From the NCBI GenBank assembly GCA_019359445.1, contig JAHHHJ010000002.1, positions 62,001 through 126,000 of the forward strand: 64,000 nt of DNA, in the 5' to 3' direction. Source of the stretch: Kastovskya adunca ATA6-11-RM4. Lineage in GTDB: Bacteria > Cyanobacteriota > Cyanobacteriia > Cyanobacteriales > Coleofasciculaceae. Numbering within the stretch: position 1 is the stretch's first letter; each line of letters begins with the position of its first letter. The notes below the pieces were generated by a model. The model saw nothing but the letters and a program-made list of their open reading frames with translations. It made no database searches and was not told the origin of the DNA. The translations under genes and the position numbers were made by a program. Positions 9,321 through 17,374 of this stretch are shown here, piece after piece.

Positions 9321-9400
9321 GTTTATAATCGTTTGCGATCGCTTCATCGTCCTCAGCTAAGCCTGCAGCACAATTTTGCCTTAACCATAGCAAAGATGAA
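9321..9400 (+). pseudogene. Relic of a GT4 glycosyltransferase gene
   Basis: This gap between two glycosyltransferase genes aligns almost base for base with positions 11522-11600 inside the intact GT4 gene downstream. The shared core GCGATCGCTTCAT is followed by TCCTCAGCTAAGCCT here against TTCTCAGTAAAGCCT there. In the matching frame it reads CDRFIVLS-stop-ACSTIL, against CDRFIVLSKAFGTIL in the intact enzyme, so a lysine codon has become a stop. One extra T lies just upstream of the HIP1 site. No start, no other domain and no full frame remain. It is a decayed copy of a GT4 gene or the scar of a recombination event. Confidence 0.78.
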
Positions 9401-9424
9401 CGGGTAAAACTCCTGTAATATTTC

Positions 9425-11038
9425 ATGGCAGTGGATATCAAGGGATTTAACTCAGACCTAGATAGCATCGCCAAATATGAGGACAAATCAGTGACAGATC
9501 AGGGTGTGATTCAGCCGCAACGGGTTCAGGATAGCCGAGACAGTTATCAAAACACGAGCTTCAAGATGGCGATCGCTCTATGCATTGGAGTGGGGCTAAT
9601 TTACCTAGCTTTTCTAAAACCGGGCATCTGGGGTATCGATGGAAACGACATGGTGTCTGTTGCCAAGTCTTTAGTTACAGAGCAAAATTTTACTGTCCCA
9701 CCAGAGTACGGAGGTGTAACAGGTCATACTGGGCAGCATTATTCGAGACGATATCCCTTACTTCCTATCCTGGCTACCCCTTTTGTTGCCGTTGGTCTTG
9801 CTCTGAGTCATTGGTTTAACTTACCAGAACACTTTGCGGCGGCTACCTGTGCTTTAGTATTATCCATCTTACTGACAGCCGCCACGACGGCTTTAGTCGC
9901 CCTATTAGCTCTGCGTCTGGGCAGTACGTCACAAGGTGCCTACATAGCCGCATTAAGTTTTGCCTTCGGTACGATAGCGCTGGTATATGGTCATACCTTC
10001 TTTGCCGAACCCCTGCTTGCTTTTCTTACCGTTGCCAGCATCTACCTTGCCCTAGGGCGAACTAGGCAAGAGCTTGCTGGTGCCAGCATCTTAGCTGGGT
10101 TGGCAGCCATCGCTAAACCAACTGGGATTGTAGTTGGACCTATCCTATCCCTTTACTTTCTAGCCAAGAGGCGTCCGCTTCGCCTTATCTTAGGCCCGAT
10201 ACTCGCTCCCACCGTAGCAGCTCTGCTCTACCTCTTTTACAACTACATAAGATTCGGTAATGTACTAACCACGGGGCAGCCGTTATCTAACTTCACCACT
10301 TCAGGAGCGCTCGAACGCTTCTTGGGTTTGCTGTTCAGTCCTGGCGTTGGGGGAGGTTTAATCTGGTACTGCCCGCCAGTGCTCTTAGCAATTATCGGAT
10401 TGCGTCAGGCTCTAAAATCAAGAACCTTAGAGGCACTGGTAATTGTGGGAGTATTTTTAGGTTACTTGCTGCTCCACTCTTTTTGGCTCTGCTGCGGTTG
10501 GGATTGGGGGCCTCGATTTCTAGTGCCTGCGCTGCCAGGACTGATGGCGTTGACAGGACTTGTTGGGAAATCGTGGTGGAAGTGGTTAATTGCCCTAACG
10601 ATAGTGGGGTTCCTCATCAACGCGCCCACTCTGGTCTCGTTTTATCAGCGCTACTATTTCGAGGTAGTTACTGCTGGGGATGGTCAGCATAACATCTGGT
10701 TTTGGGGAAACTTCACCGACGCACCGCTGTTTCATGCTTGGGGCGCTGCTTATCGGCAGGTTAATGATGCTTTGGCAGTTGATATCAGAGATTTAGTCAG
10801 GGAAGCTAGCGCCTCAACAGCGTCAAGTGAGGAAGCGATGCCAGAACTACTGCGGATTGTAGCCGTGTGGTGGTGGGTCTTGCCTGCTGTGGGTATACCC
10901 ATGTGGGTTGGAGTCATAGTCTCGGCTCTTTTAGTCAGCGCTGGGGTGTGGGTGCTACGAAAGATTTGGCGGCATCTCCCCGTGGAACGAGAACTCTCCT
11001 GCGAAAGAGTAGCCAAAAGCAGAATCTTGCTAAAGTAG
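9425..11038 (+). CDS. GT39-like (ArnT/PMT-type) membrane glycosyltransferase
   Basis: The 537-residue protein has a charged 50-residue leader, a first membrane helix (about residues 50-66), then GIDGNDMVSVAKSLV with the acidic residue expected in the first extracytoplasmic loop of GT-C enzymes. The segment GQHYSRRYPLLPIL follows, and then a long series of about ten hydrophobic helices. Loop 1 acidic residues in ArnT/PMT enzymes bind the polyprenyl-phosphate sugar donor; that is family knowledge. The C-terminus ends in a helix and a basic tail. It sits within the polysaccharide run, so sugar decoration of a lipid-linked glycan on the outer face of the membrane is the likely role. No acceptor can be named. 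Confidence 0.72.
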   Translation: MAVDIKGFNSDLDSIAKYEDKSVTDQGVIQPQRVQDSRDSYQNTSFKMAIALCIGVGLIYLAFLKPGIWGIDGNDMVSVAKSLVTEQNFTVPPEYGGVTGHTGQHYSRRYPLLPILATPFVAVGLALSHWFNLPEHFAAATCALVLSILLTAATTALVALLALRLGSTSQGAYIAALSFAFGTIALVYGHTFFAEPLLAFLTVASIYLALGRTRQELAGASILAGLAAIAKPTGIVVGPILSLYFLAKRRPLRLILGPILAPTVAALLYLFYNYIRFGNVLTTGQPLSNFTTSGALERFLGLLFSPGVGGGLIWYCPPVLLAIIGLRQALKSRTLEALVIVGVFLGYLLLHSFWLCCGWDWGPRFLVPALPGLMALTGLVGKSWWKWLIALTIVGFLINAPTLVSFYQRYYFEVVTAGDGQHNIWFWGNFTDAPLFHAWGAAYRQVNDALAVDIRDLVREASASTASSEEAMPELLRIVAVWWWVLPAVGIPMWVGVIVSALLVSAGVWVLRKIWRHLPVERELSCERVAKSRILLK

Positions 11039-11083
11039 CCTGTAATTTATTAATGCCTAGAAGAGAACTCAGTGGGGAATTCC

Positions 11084-12235
11084 ATGAATCAATCTGTTGC
11101 AACCTCTTCCTATATTGTTTGCGTTGGTAATAGTTGGTTTCCCACAATGCCTGGTGGACTCAATCGCTACGTCTACGAACTCACTCATCATTTAGTAGCA
11201 GGACAAGAGCAAGTTGAATTGTGCGGAGTTGGACTACCCCAAACGTCAGCAACTTCTGGTTTAAAACTGACTAATTTAGCTGAGGTTGATAGTCCGATCT
11301 GGAAGCGTCTTTGGTCAACTCGCACTAATTTTTTGCATAGAGAAGCAACTAAACCAGATGCGGTCAACTTGCATTTCGCTTTGTATAGTTTGCCTATATT
11401 GGCAAGTTTGCCAGAAGACGTACCGATTACTTTCACATTCCACGGGCCTTGGGCATTAGAAAGCGAGCGGGAGGGGGCTAAAAAACTGGGTGTATTTGTC
11501 AAGCGATGGATGGAACAAAGAGTCTATGATCGTTGCGATCGCTTCATTGTTCTCAGTAAAGCCTTTGGCACAATTCTGCATCAACAGTATCAAATTCCTT
11601 GGAGCAAAATTCACGTCATTCCCGGTGGTGTCGATACAAGCCGATTTCAACCTAACCTATCTCGTCAACAGGCACGGGAGCAACTCAACTGGCATCAGGA
11701 TCGAACGATCCTATTTACCCCTCGTCGCCTCGTCCATCGCATGGGTATCGATATCCTACTGACGGCTCTAGCTAAAATCAAGTCAAGGATTCCTGATGTT
11801 TGGCTAGCCGTTGCTGGCAAAGGCCCGCTACGGGATTCCCTAGAACAGCAAGTGACAGCATTAGGACTCAATGAGCAGGTTAAATTCCTCGGTTTTTTAC
11901 CCGATGACCAGTTACCTATAGCTTACCAAGCCGCTGATTTAACAGTAGTTCCCAGTCAATCTTTAGAAGGATTTGGATTAATTTTACTCGAATCTTTAGC
12001 TTGTGGAACGCCAGTTTTATCGACTCCGGTAGGAGGGATGCCAGAAATTTTAGCTCCCTTTGCGCCCTACTTGCTTACTGATTCTATAAGTGAGGAGGCG
12101 ATCGCTACACGATTAACCGAATTACTTACCCAAAAAATATCAATGCCTTCTAGAAGTGACTGTCACGAATATGCCTCTACTAACTTTAATTGGCATAAAA
12201 TCGCGCAGCAAGTGCGGCAAGTTCTTTTGACTTGA
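11084..12235 (+). CDS. Glycosyltransferase family 4
   Basis: From ATG 11084 (383 residues) the protein shows FPTMPGGLNRYVYELTHHL, the glycine-rich acceptor-side loop of GT4 enzymes. RCDRFIVLSKAFGTIL, VIPGGVDTSRFQP and FTPRRLVHRMGIDILLTAL follow, then the donor signature VVPSQSLEGFGLILLESLACG at about 288-308. A GTG at 11072 is in frame but adds only four residues. The next gene begins at or just after this stop codon, so the two are translationally linked. A decayed copy of its residues CDRFIVLS lies in the gap at 9.3 kb, showing that the region has had duplications or deletions of this type of gene. Confidence 0.88.
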   Translation: MNQSVATSSYIVCVGNSWFPTMPGGLNRYVYELTHHLVAGQEQVELCGVGLPQTSATSGLKLTNLAEVDSPIWKRLWSTRTNFLHREATKPDAVNLHFALYSLPILASLPEDVPITFTFHGPWALESEREGAKKLGVFVKRWMEQRVYDRCDRFIVLSKAFGTILHQQYQIPWSKIHVIPGGVDTSRFQPNLSRQQAREQLNWHQDRTILFTPRRLVHRMGIDILLTALAKIKSRIPDVWLAVAGKGPLRDSLEQQVTALGLNEQVKFLGFLPDDQLPIAYQAADLTVVPSQSLEGFGLILLESLACGTPVLSTPVGGMPEILAPFAPYLLTDSISEEAIATRLTELLTQKISMPSRSDCHEYASTNFNWHKIAQQVRQVLLT

Positions 12236-12246
12236 AAAATATCGGC

Positions 12247-13407
12247 ATGAAAATCCTGTTCTTAGACCAAAGCGGTAAGTTAGGGGGGGCGGAAATATCT
12301 TTAACAGACGTTGCCAAACCCTATCGAGATCATTGTCTGGTTGGTTTGTTTGCCGATGGTGCTTTTAAAGACCTATTAGAACAACAGCAAATCCCCGTAC
12401 AAGTGCTGACTACCGAGCAAATCAACGTTCGCAAAGAGAGCGGAATCATACAGAGTTTAAGCAGCGTAGGTTCCCTGGCTCCTTTAATTGCTAAAGTAGC
12501 AAAACTAGCCCGTGACTACGATCTAATCTACGCCAACACCCAAAAAGCTTTAGTTGTTGGTGCGATCGCTAGTTTTCTCAGCCGCTGTCCTTTGGTTTAT
12601 CACCTGCGTGACATTCTCTCACCCGACCATTTCAGCCGCACTAACCGTCAGATTATTGTTACTTTAGCTAATAACTTTGCTTCATTAGTCATTGCTAATT
12701 CTCAAGCGACTCGTACTGCTTTTGTTGAAGCGGGAGGACGACATGAGATTGCAGAAGTTGTCTACAACGGCTTTGACCCAAAATTATATCAAAACAATGA
12801 TTTCAACCGCCAACAAGTAAGACAAGAATTAGGAATTAATGGGCAATTTTTAGTCGGTCACTTTAGCCGCCTATCTCCCTGGAAAGGGCAGCATATTTTG
12901 CTCGAAGCACTGGCTTTGTGTCCTGATGAGGTAACAGCAGTTTTTGTTGGCGATGCACTATTTGGCGAACAAGACTATGTCCAGCAGTTACATCAAAAAG
13001 TAGCAGAACTCAAACTTGAGGAGCGGGTACGGTTTTTAGGATTTCGTGGGGATATTGTGCGGCTGATGGCAGCTTGCGATTTAATCGCTCATACTTCAAC
13101 TGCTCCCGAACCCTTTGGGCGAGTGATTGTCGAAGCCATGCTTTGTAGATGCCCCGTCGTTGCGGCGGCGGCTGGAGGAGTGGTGGAATTAGTCGATATC
13201 GGTAAAACTGGATGGCTATTGTCTCCTGGAGATTCTCAGCAACTTGCTCAAATTATCACTACCTGCCGCAATCAGCCACAGCAGGCAGCAATGATTGCCG
13301 ATCAAGCTGAGATTCAAGCAATTCAACGCTTTGAACTCACTGCTATCAACCAGCAGATTTCTCAGCTACTCCACCGAATTTTAGAACCGTCCAAAATTAA
13401 ACGCTAA
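12247..13407 (+). CDS. Glycosyltransferase family 4
   Basis: ATG 12247 starts MKILFLDQSGKLGGAEISLT with the family G-G-A-E loop. A TTG at 12232 overlapping the previous stop by four bases would add MKNIG and cannot be excluded. Later motifs are VVYNGFDPKLY, VGHFSRLSPWKGQHILLEAL and the donor site STAPEPFGRVIVEAMLC (about 282-298) with E-P-F-G and E-A-M. The stop codon overlaps the start of the next gene (TAATG), indicating translational coupling with a hydrolase that is not itself a glycosyltransferase. It is presumably the last sugar transferase of the polysaccharide run. Confidence 0.87.
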   Translation: MKILFLDQSGKLGGAEISLTDVAKPYRDHCLVGLFADGAFKDLLEQQQIPVQVLTTEQINVRKESGIIQSLSSVGSLAPLIAKVAKLARDYDLIYANTQKALVVGAIASFLSRCPLVYHLRDILSPDHFSRTNRQIIVTLANNFASLVIANSQATRTAFVEAGGRHEIAEVVYNGFDPKLYQNNDFNRQQVRQELGINGQFLVGHFSRLSPWKGQHILLEALALCPDEVTAVFVGDALFGEQDYVQQLHQKVAELKLEERVRFLGFRGDIVRLMAACDLIAHTSTAPEPFGRVIVEAMLCRCPVVAAAAGGVVELVDIGKTGWLLSPGDSQQLAQIITTCRNQPQQAAMIADQAEIQAIQRFELTAINQQISQLLHRILEPSKIKR

Positions 13408-15029
13408 TGTTAAAGGTTCAAAAAGAAACGGCATCAATGCTTACCCGTGATGGGATGCGGTTAGATGCGGATATTTATCGCCCGGAGGGAGAGGGAGAGT
13501 TTCCGGTGTTGCTGATGCGGCAACCCTATAGAAGAGCGATCGCCTCTACCGTCGTTTACGCTCATCCCACCTGGTATGCTGCCCAAGGATACATCGTCGT
13601 CATCCAGGATGTCCGGGGACGAGGCACCTCAGAAGGCGAGTTTGAACTGTTCGCCCATGAAGTTGAAGACGGAGTTGATGCCGTTAACTGGGCAGCGAGT
13701 TTACCCGGTAGCACGGGTAGTGTCGGCATGTATGGCTTTTCCTACCAGGGAATGACTCAGCTTTATGCCGCCGTGCAGCGCCCTTTTGCCCTCAAAACTA
13801 TTTGTCCGGCGATGATTGGCTACGACTTGTACAGCGACTGGGCGTATGAAGGGGGAGCCTTTTGCCTGCAAGCCAATCTCGCCTGGGCAATTCAACTCGC
13901 TACAGAAACCGCCCGCTTACGGGGAGATGAGCCAGCCTATCAAGCCTTATATGCCGCCGCGCAGAACCTACCCTTATCTGACTCCATTCCAGCACGCCCT
14001 ACCATCCTCAAGGACTTAGCGCCGGATTCCTTTTACCATACCTGGTTAGATCATCCCCGACCAGGGGAATATTGGGAAAAACTTTCCCCGAAGCATTTGC
14101 TACAAAATGTTGACCTCCCCATGCTCCACATTGGCGGTTGGTTCGACACCTTCCTGCGCGGCACTCTCCACCTATATCAAGAGATGGCAGCTCGCAGTAC
14201 CTGCCCCCAACATCTCGTTATTGGCCCTTGGGCGCACCTCCTCTGGGGGCAAAAGGTGGGGGCAGTGGATTACGGAGAAGAGGCGGTAATTCCCGTAGAT
14301 CGGCTGCAAATTCGCTGGTTTGACCAGTTCCTCAAGGGCATAGATAGCGGATTGGAGAAGGAACCTCCCGTTTCTTTGTTTGAGATGGGGAGCAATGAAT
14401 GGCGCTTCCTGGAGGCATTGCCGAACAAGCCCAAATCCTATTTTCTCGCCAGTACGGGGTTAGCTAGCTTTAACGAAGGTGCATTAGTTGCCACGCCTGC
14501 TGAGGCTTGTCTGGATGATGTGTTTGTACACGATCCCTGGCGTCCCGTTCCTGCTTTGGGAGGTCATGCAGTAGCTCCGGCGGGTTCTTTTGAACGTTCC
14601 CACCTCGACAGCCGCACGGATGTTCTCACCTACACTACTGCTCCTTTGATGGCAGACTTGCACTTAAGCGGGGAGGTAACGGCAGAAATCTACTGTACTG
14701 CTGATGCAGCTAGTTTTGACCTCTGTGCCGTGCTATCGGAGGTTCATCTCGATGGCAGCGTCTACAATCTCACTCAAGGCTACCTGCGGGTGGAATCCCA
14801 GCCAGAAACGACTCCCTTACGCGTATCTTTGCAAGCTACCTGTACCCGTATCCATCAAGGTCATTCTCTGCGCCTTAGCCTCAGTGCTGCCTGCTTTCCT
14901 GCCTATCCCGTTAACTCCGGTACGGGCTTACCTCCGGGAGAAAGCCGCTTGATGGAGGCTGAGGTGATTACGATTGGTGTAAGTTGCGGTGGCGATCGCT
15001 CTTCACGAATATTGCTACCTGTAGCGTAA
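13407..15029 (+). CDS. CocE/NonD-family serine hydrolase (X-Pro dipeptidyl-peptidase S15 fold)
   Basis: The 540-residue protein begins with the family's RDGMRLDADIYRPEGEGEFP strand pair. The catalytic serine lies in GMYGFSYQGMTQL (about residue 115), the acid in HIGGWFDTFLRG (about 249) and the histidine in IGPWAHLLWG (about 278). The C-terminal 180 residues are the jelly-roll domain of S15/CocE enzymes. Known members cleave X-Pro peptides, cocaine-type esters or cephalosporin esters; the substrate here is unknown. There is no signal peptide, so it is cytosolic. Its ATG overlaps the stop of the last GT4 gene by one base, an unusual pairing that may only reflect compact gene order. Confidence 0.88.
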   Translation: MLKVQKETASMLTRDGMRLDADIYRPEGEGEFPVLLMRQPYRRAIASTVVYAHPTWYAAQGYIVVIQDVRGRGTSEGEFELFAHEVEDGVDAVNWAASLPGSTGSVGMYGFSYQGMTQLYAAVQRPFALKTICPAMIGYDLYSDWAYEGGAFCLQANLAWAIQLATETARLRGDEPAYQALYAAAQNLPLSDSIPARPTILKDLAPDSFYHTWLDHPRPGEYWEKLSPKHLLQNVDLPMLHIGGWFDTFLRGTLHLYQEMAARSTCPQHLVIGPWAHLLWGQKVGAVDYGEEAVIPVDRLQIRWFDQFLKGIDSGLEKEPPVSLFEMGSNEWRFLEALPNKPKSYFLASTGLASFNEGALVATPAEACLDDVFVHDPWRPVPALGGHAVAPAGSFERSHLDSRTDVLTYTTAPLMADLHLSGEVTAEIYCTADAASFDLCAVLSEVHLDGSVYNLTQGYLRVESQPETTPLRVSLQATCTRIHQGHSLRLSLSAACFPAYPVNSGTGLPPGESRLMEAEVITIGVSCGGDRSSRILLPVA

Positions 15030-15181
15030 TTTTGGAGGTGGGCGATCGAGAGCAGCGGAATGATTTTCTAGGGCGACGAAAGTATGATGCTGTTGCGGAA
15101 TTAAAGAATGGGATTCCTGGCGATCGCACTGGTGAATAGCCTATATTTCCACAATAATGATGTTTTTTTTAGCTTACGAAG

Positions 15182-16333
15182 TCAAAGGACGGGTACAGCT
15201 AAATCCCGTTTGTTACTGGCATAGTGTTTGTAGATGATTTCAGCGCTATTGCCTACCCATCGCGCTACATCCTTAGCATCCAGTCCTTTTTCCAGACATA
15301 GAGTTATGAAAGTATGGCGGGTAGAGTAAGGGGTTCTATAGGGAATGTCTAGTTTCTGTAGAACCGACTTCCAAGCACGGTTGCAGAAGTTGTGAACATC
15401 TATCAAACCGCCGTTGGGACTGGGAAAGACCAAATAACTTGGCTGACAATCTTCAGGTTTAATTGACTGTAGTAATTCTTGCAATTGAGCATTTACTGGA
15501 AAAGTGCGTTTTTGTTGAGTCTTCAAACCTTTTTTAATCTTGATGCCATCAACAGATATCGTTGCCGCTTGGCAAAAAGTAATATTACGAAAATCTGATG
15601 ATATATCTTGCCACCGTAGAGCAACCGCTTCACTAGGACGACAACCAGTCAGGAAGTAAAACCTTACAAGAGGAGCATAGTAGCTGTAGTAACGGTTATT
15701 TTCAAAGGCAGAAATGATTAAATCTTTTTCATCTGCTGAAAAGGCATCCTGTCTACTTCCTTCTGTATTCCGTTGCAGCTTAATATCGCTTGCCATTGCC
15801 CTAAAAGGGTTGCTTTTGATGTGCTTCGATCTCATACCCCAGTTACAGCAGGCTGAAAGCTGTACTAGGTAGCGCTTGGCTGCATTAGGAGAATAGTTAG
15901 CTATTAGGTAATCTCTGATGCCTATTGCCTGCTCTAGGGACTGATCGGGAAGCTTCTGAATCATGTTCCTAGTCTTCTTATAATCCTTTGCCAAGGTAGA
16001 TTGGGAAACTTGTGGCTTTTTGTACGTTTCGTACATGTCCCACAACTGACTCAAGTTAAGTTCAGGTTTTGGTTTGATTGTCTCAACAACCGTTAGGTGT
16101 GACTTGGGTTTGTACTTAGCTAGGGCAAAGTCAAAGTTATCAGAGATGATGTCCAGTTCAATCTGATGTGCTTTAGCTTCCGCTACTTTACGGTTATCCA
16201 GTGTGTCAGGTAAGCCGAGACTGAAGTATTTTTGCTTACCGCCATAAATTTGCCGAGGTAGTCGTAACCGCAACCTGCCTTGGAACGATTCAATCCCTAC
16301 ACTGCCCTTACTGCTCTTCTGAGGTGTTCCCAT
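15182..16333 (-). CDS. Phage-type tyrosine recombinase (integrase)
   Basis: The 383-residue protein has an N-terminal arm-binding domain (FQGRLRLRLPRQIYGGKQKYFSLG), a SAM-like core-binding domain (about 100-190) and a catalytic domain. Catalytic residues seen are Arg232 (GCRPSEAVALRW), Arg339 in YSTRHTFIT, and nucleophile Tyr371 in IIYKHY. The usual first His of the H-x-x-R box is Tyr here, a tolerated variant. The gene starts 145 bases from the 3' end of tRNA-Phe, the normal place for a tRNA-integrated element. No cargo gene or second attachment site was recognised, so it may be the last survivor of an element. Repeats just upstream of the start could be its own binding sites. Confidence 0.9.
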   Translation of the reverse strand: MGTPQKSSKGSVGIESFQGRLRLRLPRQIYGGKQKYFSLGLPDTLDNRKVAEAKAHQIELDIISDNFDFALAKYKPKSHLTVVETIKPKPELNLSQLWDMYETYKKPQVSQSTLAKDYKKTRNMIQKLPDQSLEQAIGIRDYLIANYSPNAAKRYLVQLSACCNWGMRSKHIKSNPFRAMASDIKLQRNTEGSRQDAFSADEKDLIISAFENNRYYSYYAPLVRFYFLTGCRPSEAVALRWQDISSDFRNITFCQAATISVDGIKIKKGLKTQQKRTFPVNAQLQELLQSIKPEDCQPSYLVFPSPNGGLIDVHNFCNRAWKSVLQKLDIPYRTPYSTRHTFITLCLEKGLDAKDVARWVGNSAEIIYKHYASNKRDLAVPVL

Positions 16334-16335
16334 AG

Positions 16336-16381
16336 TTTTGACTATGAAGCTTGTGTATTCATAGTCAAAGCATAGTCAAAA
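16336..16381. repeat. Repeats at integrase promoter, possible arm/operator sites
   Basis: CATAGTCAAA occurs at 16360-16369 and again at 16371-16380, and in inverted form (TTTTGACTATG) at 16336-16346, directly in front of the integrase start. Direct plus inverted copies of a 9-10 bp word in this place are typical of arm-type integrase sites or a self-regulating operator. Which of these it is cannot be decided from sequence. Confidence 0.5.
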
Positions 16382-16477
16382 CATCGTCAGTTGTATAGAG
16401 GAGTTGCCTCGTCAAAATTTCTCTTAATCACGCTGCGTTCCTTACAGCACATGAATTAGAGATTAAGCAATAAAAAA

Positions 16478-16550
<73 letters not shown>

Positions 16551-16663
16551 GAGCGCGTTTTGGCGCTTAACTAAGGTAACAAACTTATAGGTTCTTTGCA
16601 AGTACCTTTTACTGATTTTTTTTGCCGTCGTGTCAGAAGGGGGGAAATTGCTCCACTATCATC

Positions 16664-16677
16664 TGAGCACCTGTTCA
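16664..16677. promoter_or_regulatory. SmtB/ArsR-type operator candidate
   Basis: TGAGCA-CC-TGTTCA is a 6-2-6 imperfect inverted repeat of the kind bound by SmtB/BxmR-class sensors. It lies 94 bases before the sensor's start, and TATCAT at 16681-16686 could be the -10 element. The same core, flanked by AT and AG, occurs upstream of the metallothionein gene at 61150. Confidence 0.62.
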
Positions 16678-16770
16678 GTTATCATAGTGAATATAGGCAA
16701 CTGAGAATGTTAATCATTTCCATCCGTTAATATTAAAGTGCCAAGTTTTACCTCGCACTCTAGGAGTCAG

Positions 16771-17181
16771 ATGTCACCTCAACCTTCAACTGAGGGGGCT
16801 GTAGTCAGTCTTCAGGCACGCCAAGGTGCTCATTGCACAGCACCCTGCCCAATGGAGATTGAGGAAGTTTCTCAGCTCCAATACAAAATCCTCAGCACAG
16901 AGAAAGCCCAGCGCATGGCGGAATTCTTCAGCTTGCTAGGAGATGCCAATCGCCTGCGGATTGTCTCGCTTTTGGCAGTACAGGAACTATGTGTCTGTGA
17001 CTTAGCAGCAGCGCTAGATATGAGCGAATCTGCTGTATCTCACCAGTTACGGTCTTTGCGCTCAATGCGCCTCGTTCGCTATCACAAGGAGGGGCGCAAA
17101 GTTTTCTACCGCCTCCAGGATAATCACGTTCTTGACCTTTATTATTCGGTGGCAGAACACCTGGATGAGCCGACTGAGTAG
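16771..17181 (+). CDS. SmtB/BxmR-like ArsR-family metal-sensing repressor
   Basis: From ATG 16771 (136 residues, TAGGAG seven bases upstream) the protein has the winged-helix core FFSLLGDANRLRIVSLLAV, with recognition helix SESAVSHQLRSLRSMRLV. Two metal sites can be seen. The alpha-3N type has ELCVCDLA plus an N-terminal HCTAPC. The alpha-5 type has D-x-H near DNHVLDLY and H-x-x-E near EHLDE, with exactly the SmtB spacing (D, +2 His, +13 His, +16 Glu). Having both sets is typical of BxmR of Oscillatoria and unlike SmtB or AztR alone. It should bind DNA without metal and release on zinc, cadmium or copper; that part is inferred from the family. A GTG at 16738 would add eleven residues. Confidence 0.88.
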   Translation: MSPQPSTEGAVVSLQARQGAHCTAPCPMEIEEVSQLQYKILSTEKAQRMAEFFSLLGDANRLRIVSLLAVQELCVCDLAAALDMSESAVSHQLRSLRSMRLVRYHKEGRKVFYRLQDNHVLDLYYSVAEHLDEPTE

Positions 17182-17210
17182 GGAGCGTTGAAGAGTAAAG
17201 GCGCGATCGC

Positions 17211-17240
17211 AAAAAAAACCAGCAGCTCTAACTACTGGTT
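17211..17240 (-). terminator. Rho-independent terminator
   Basis: On the minus strand AACCAG and CTGGTT form a stem around a 12-base loop, followed by a run of eight T. It lies 135 bases beyond the stop of the minus-strand RqcH gene and is the likely end of that transcript. Confidence 0.65.
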
Positions 17241-17374
17241 TAGTGAAATCTAATTGTCGTCGTTCTACTCAAGGAAACCCCAGCCGCACGTTCCCATTCG
17301 GCAGCAGGTGCAATTTCTTAATAAAGATTGTAACAGTAAACACCGATTTTTTAAAAAAATTAACAATTTGCTGA

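Noticed and set aside
15110-15125. TTCCTGGCG near the integrase as a possible second attachment site copied from tRNA-Phe
   Set aside because: Only six or seven bases match and the orientation is opposite to the tRNA's, so it cannot be a direct-repeat att site.
15030-15140. Open stretch after the CocE gene ending near 15139, with some Uma2-like flavour
   Set aside because: No start, no conserved motif and a short length; similarity too vague to call a pseudogene.
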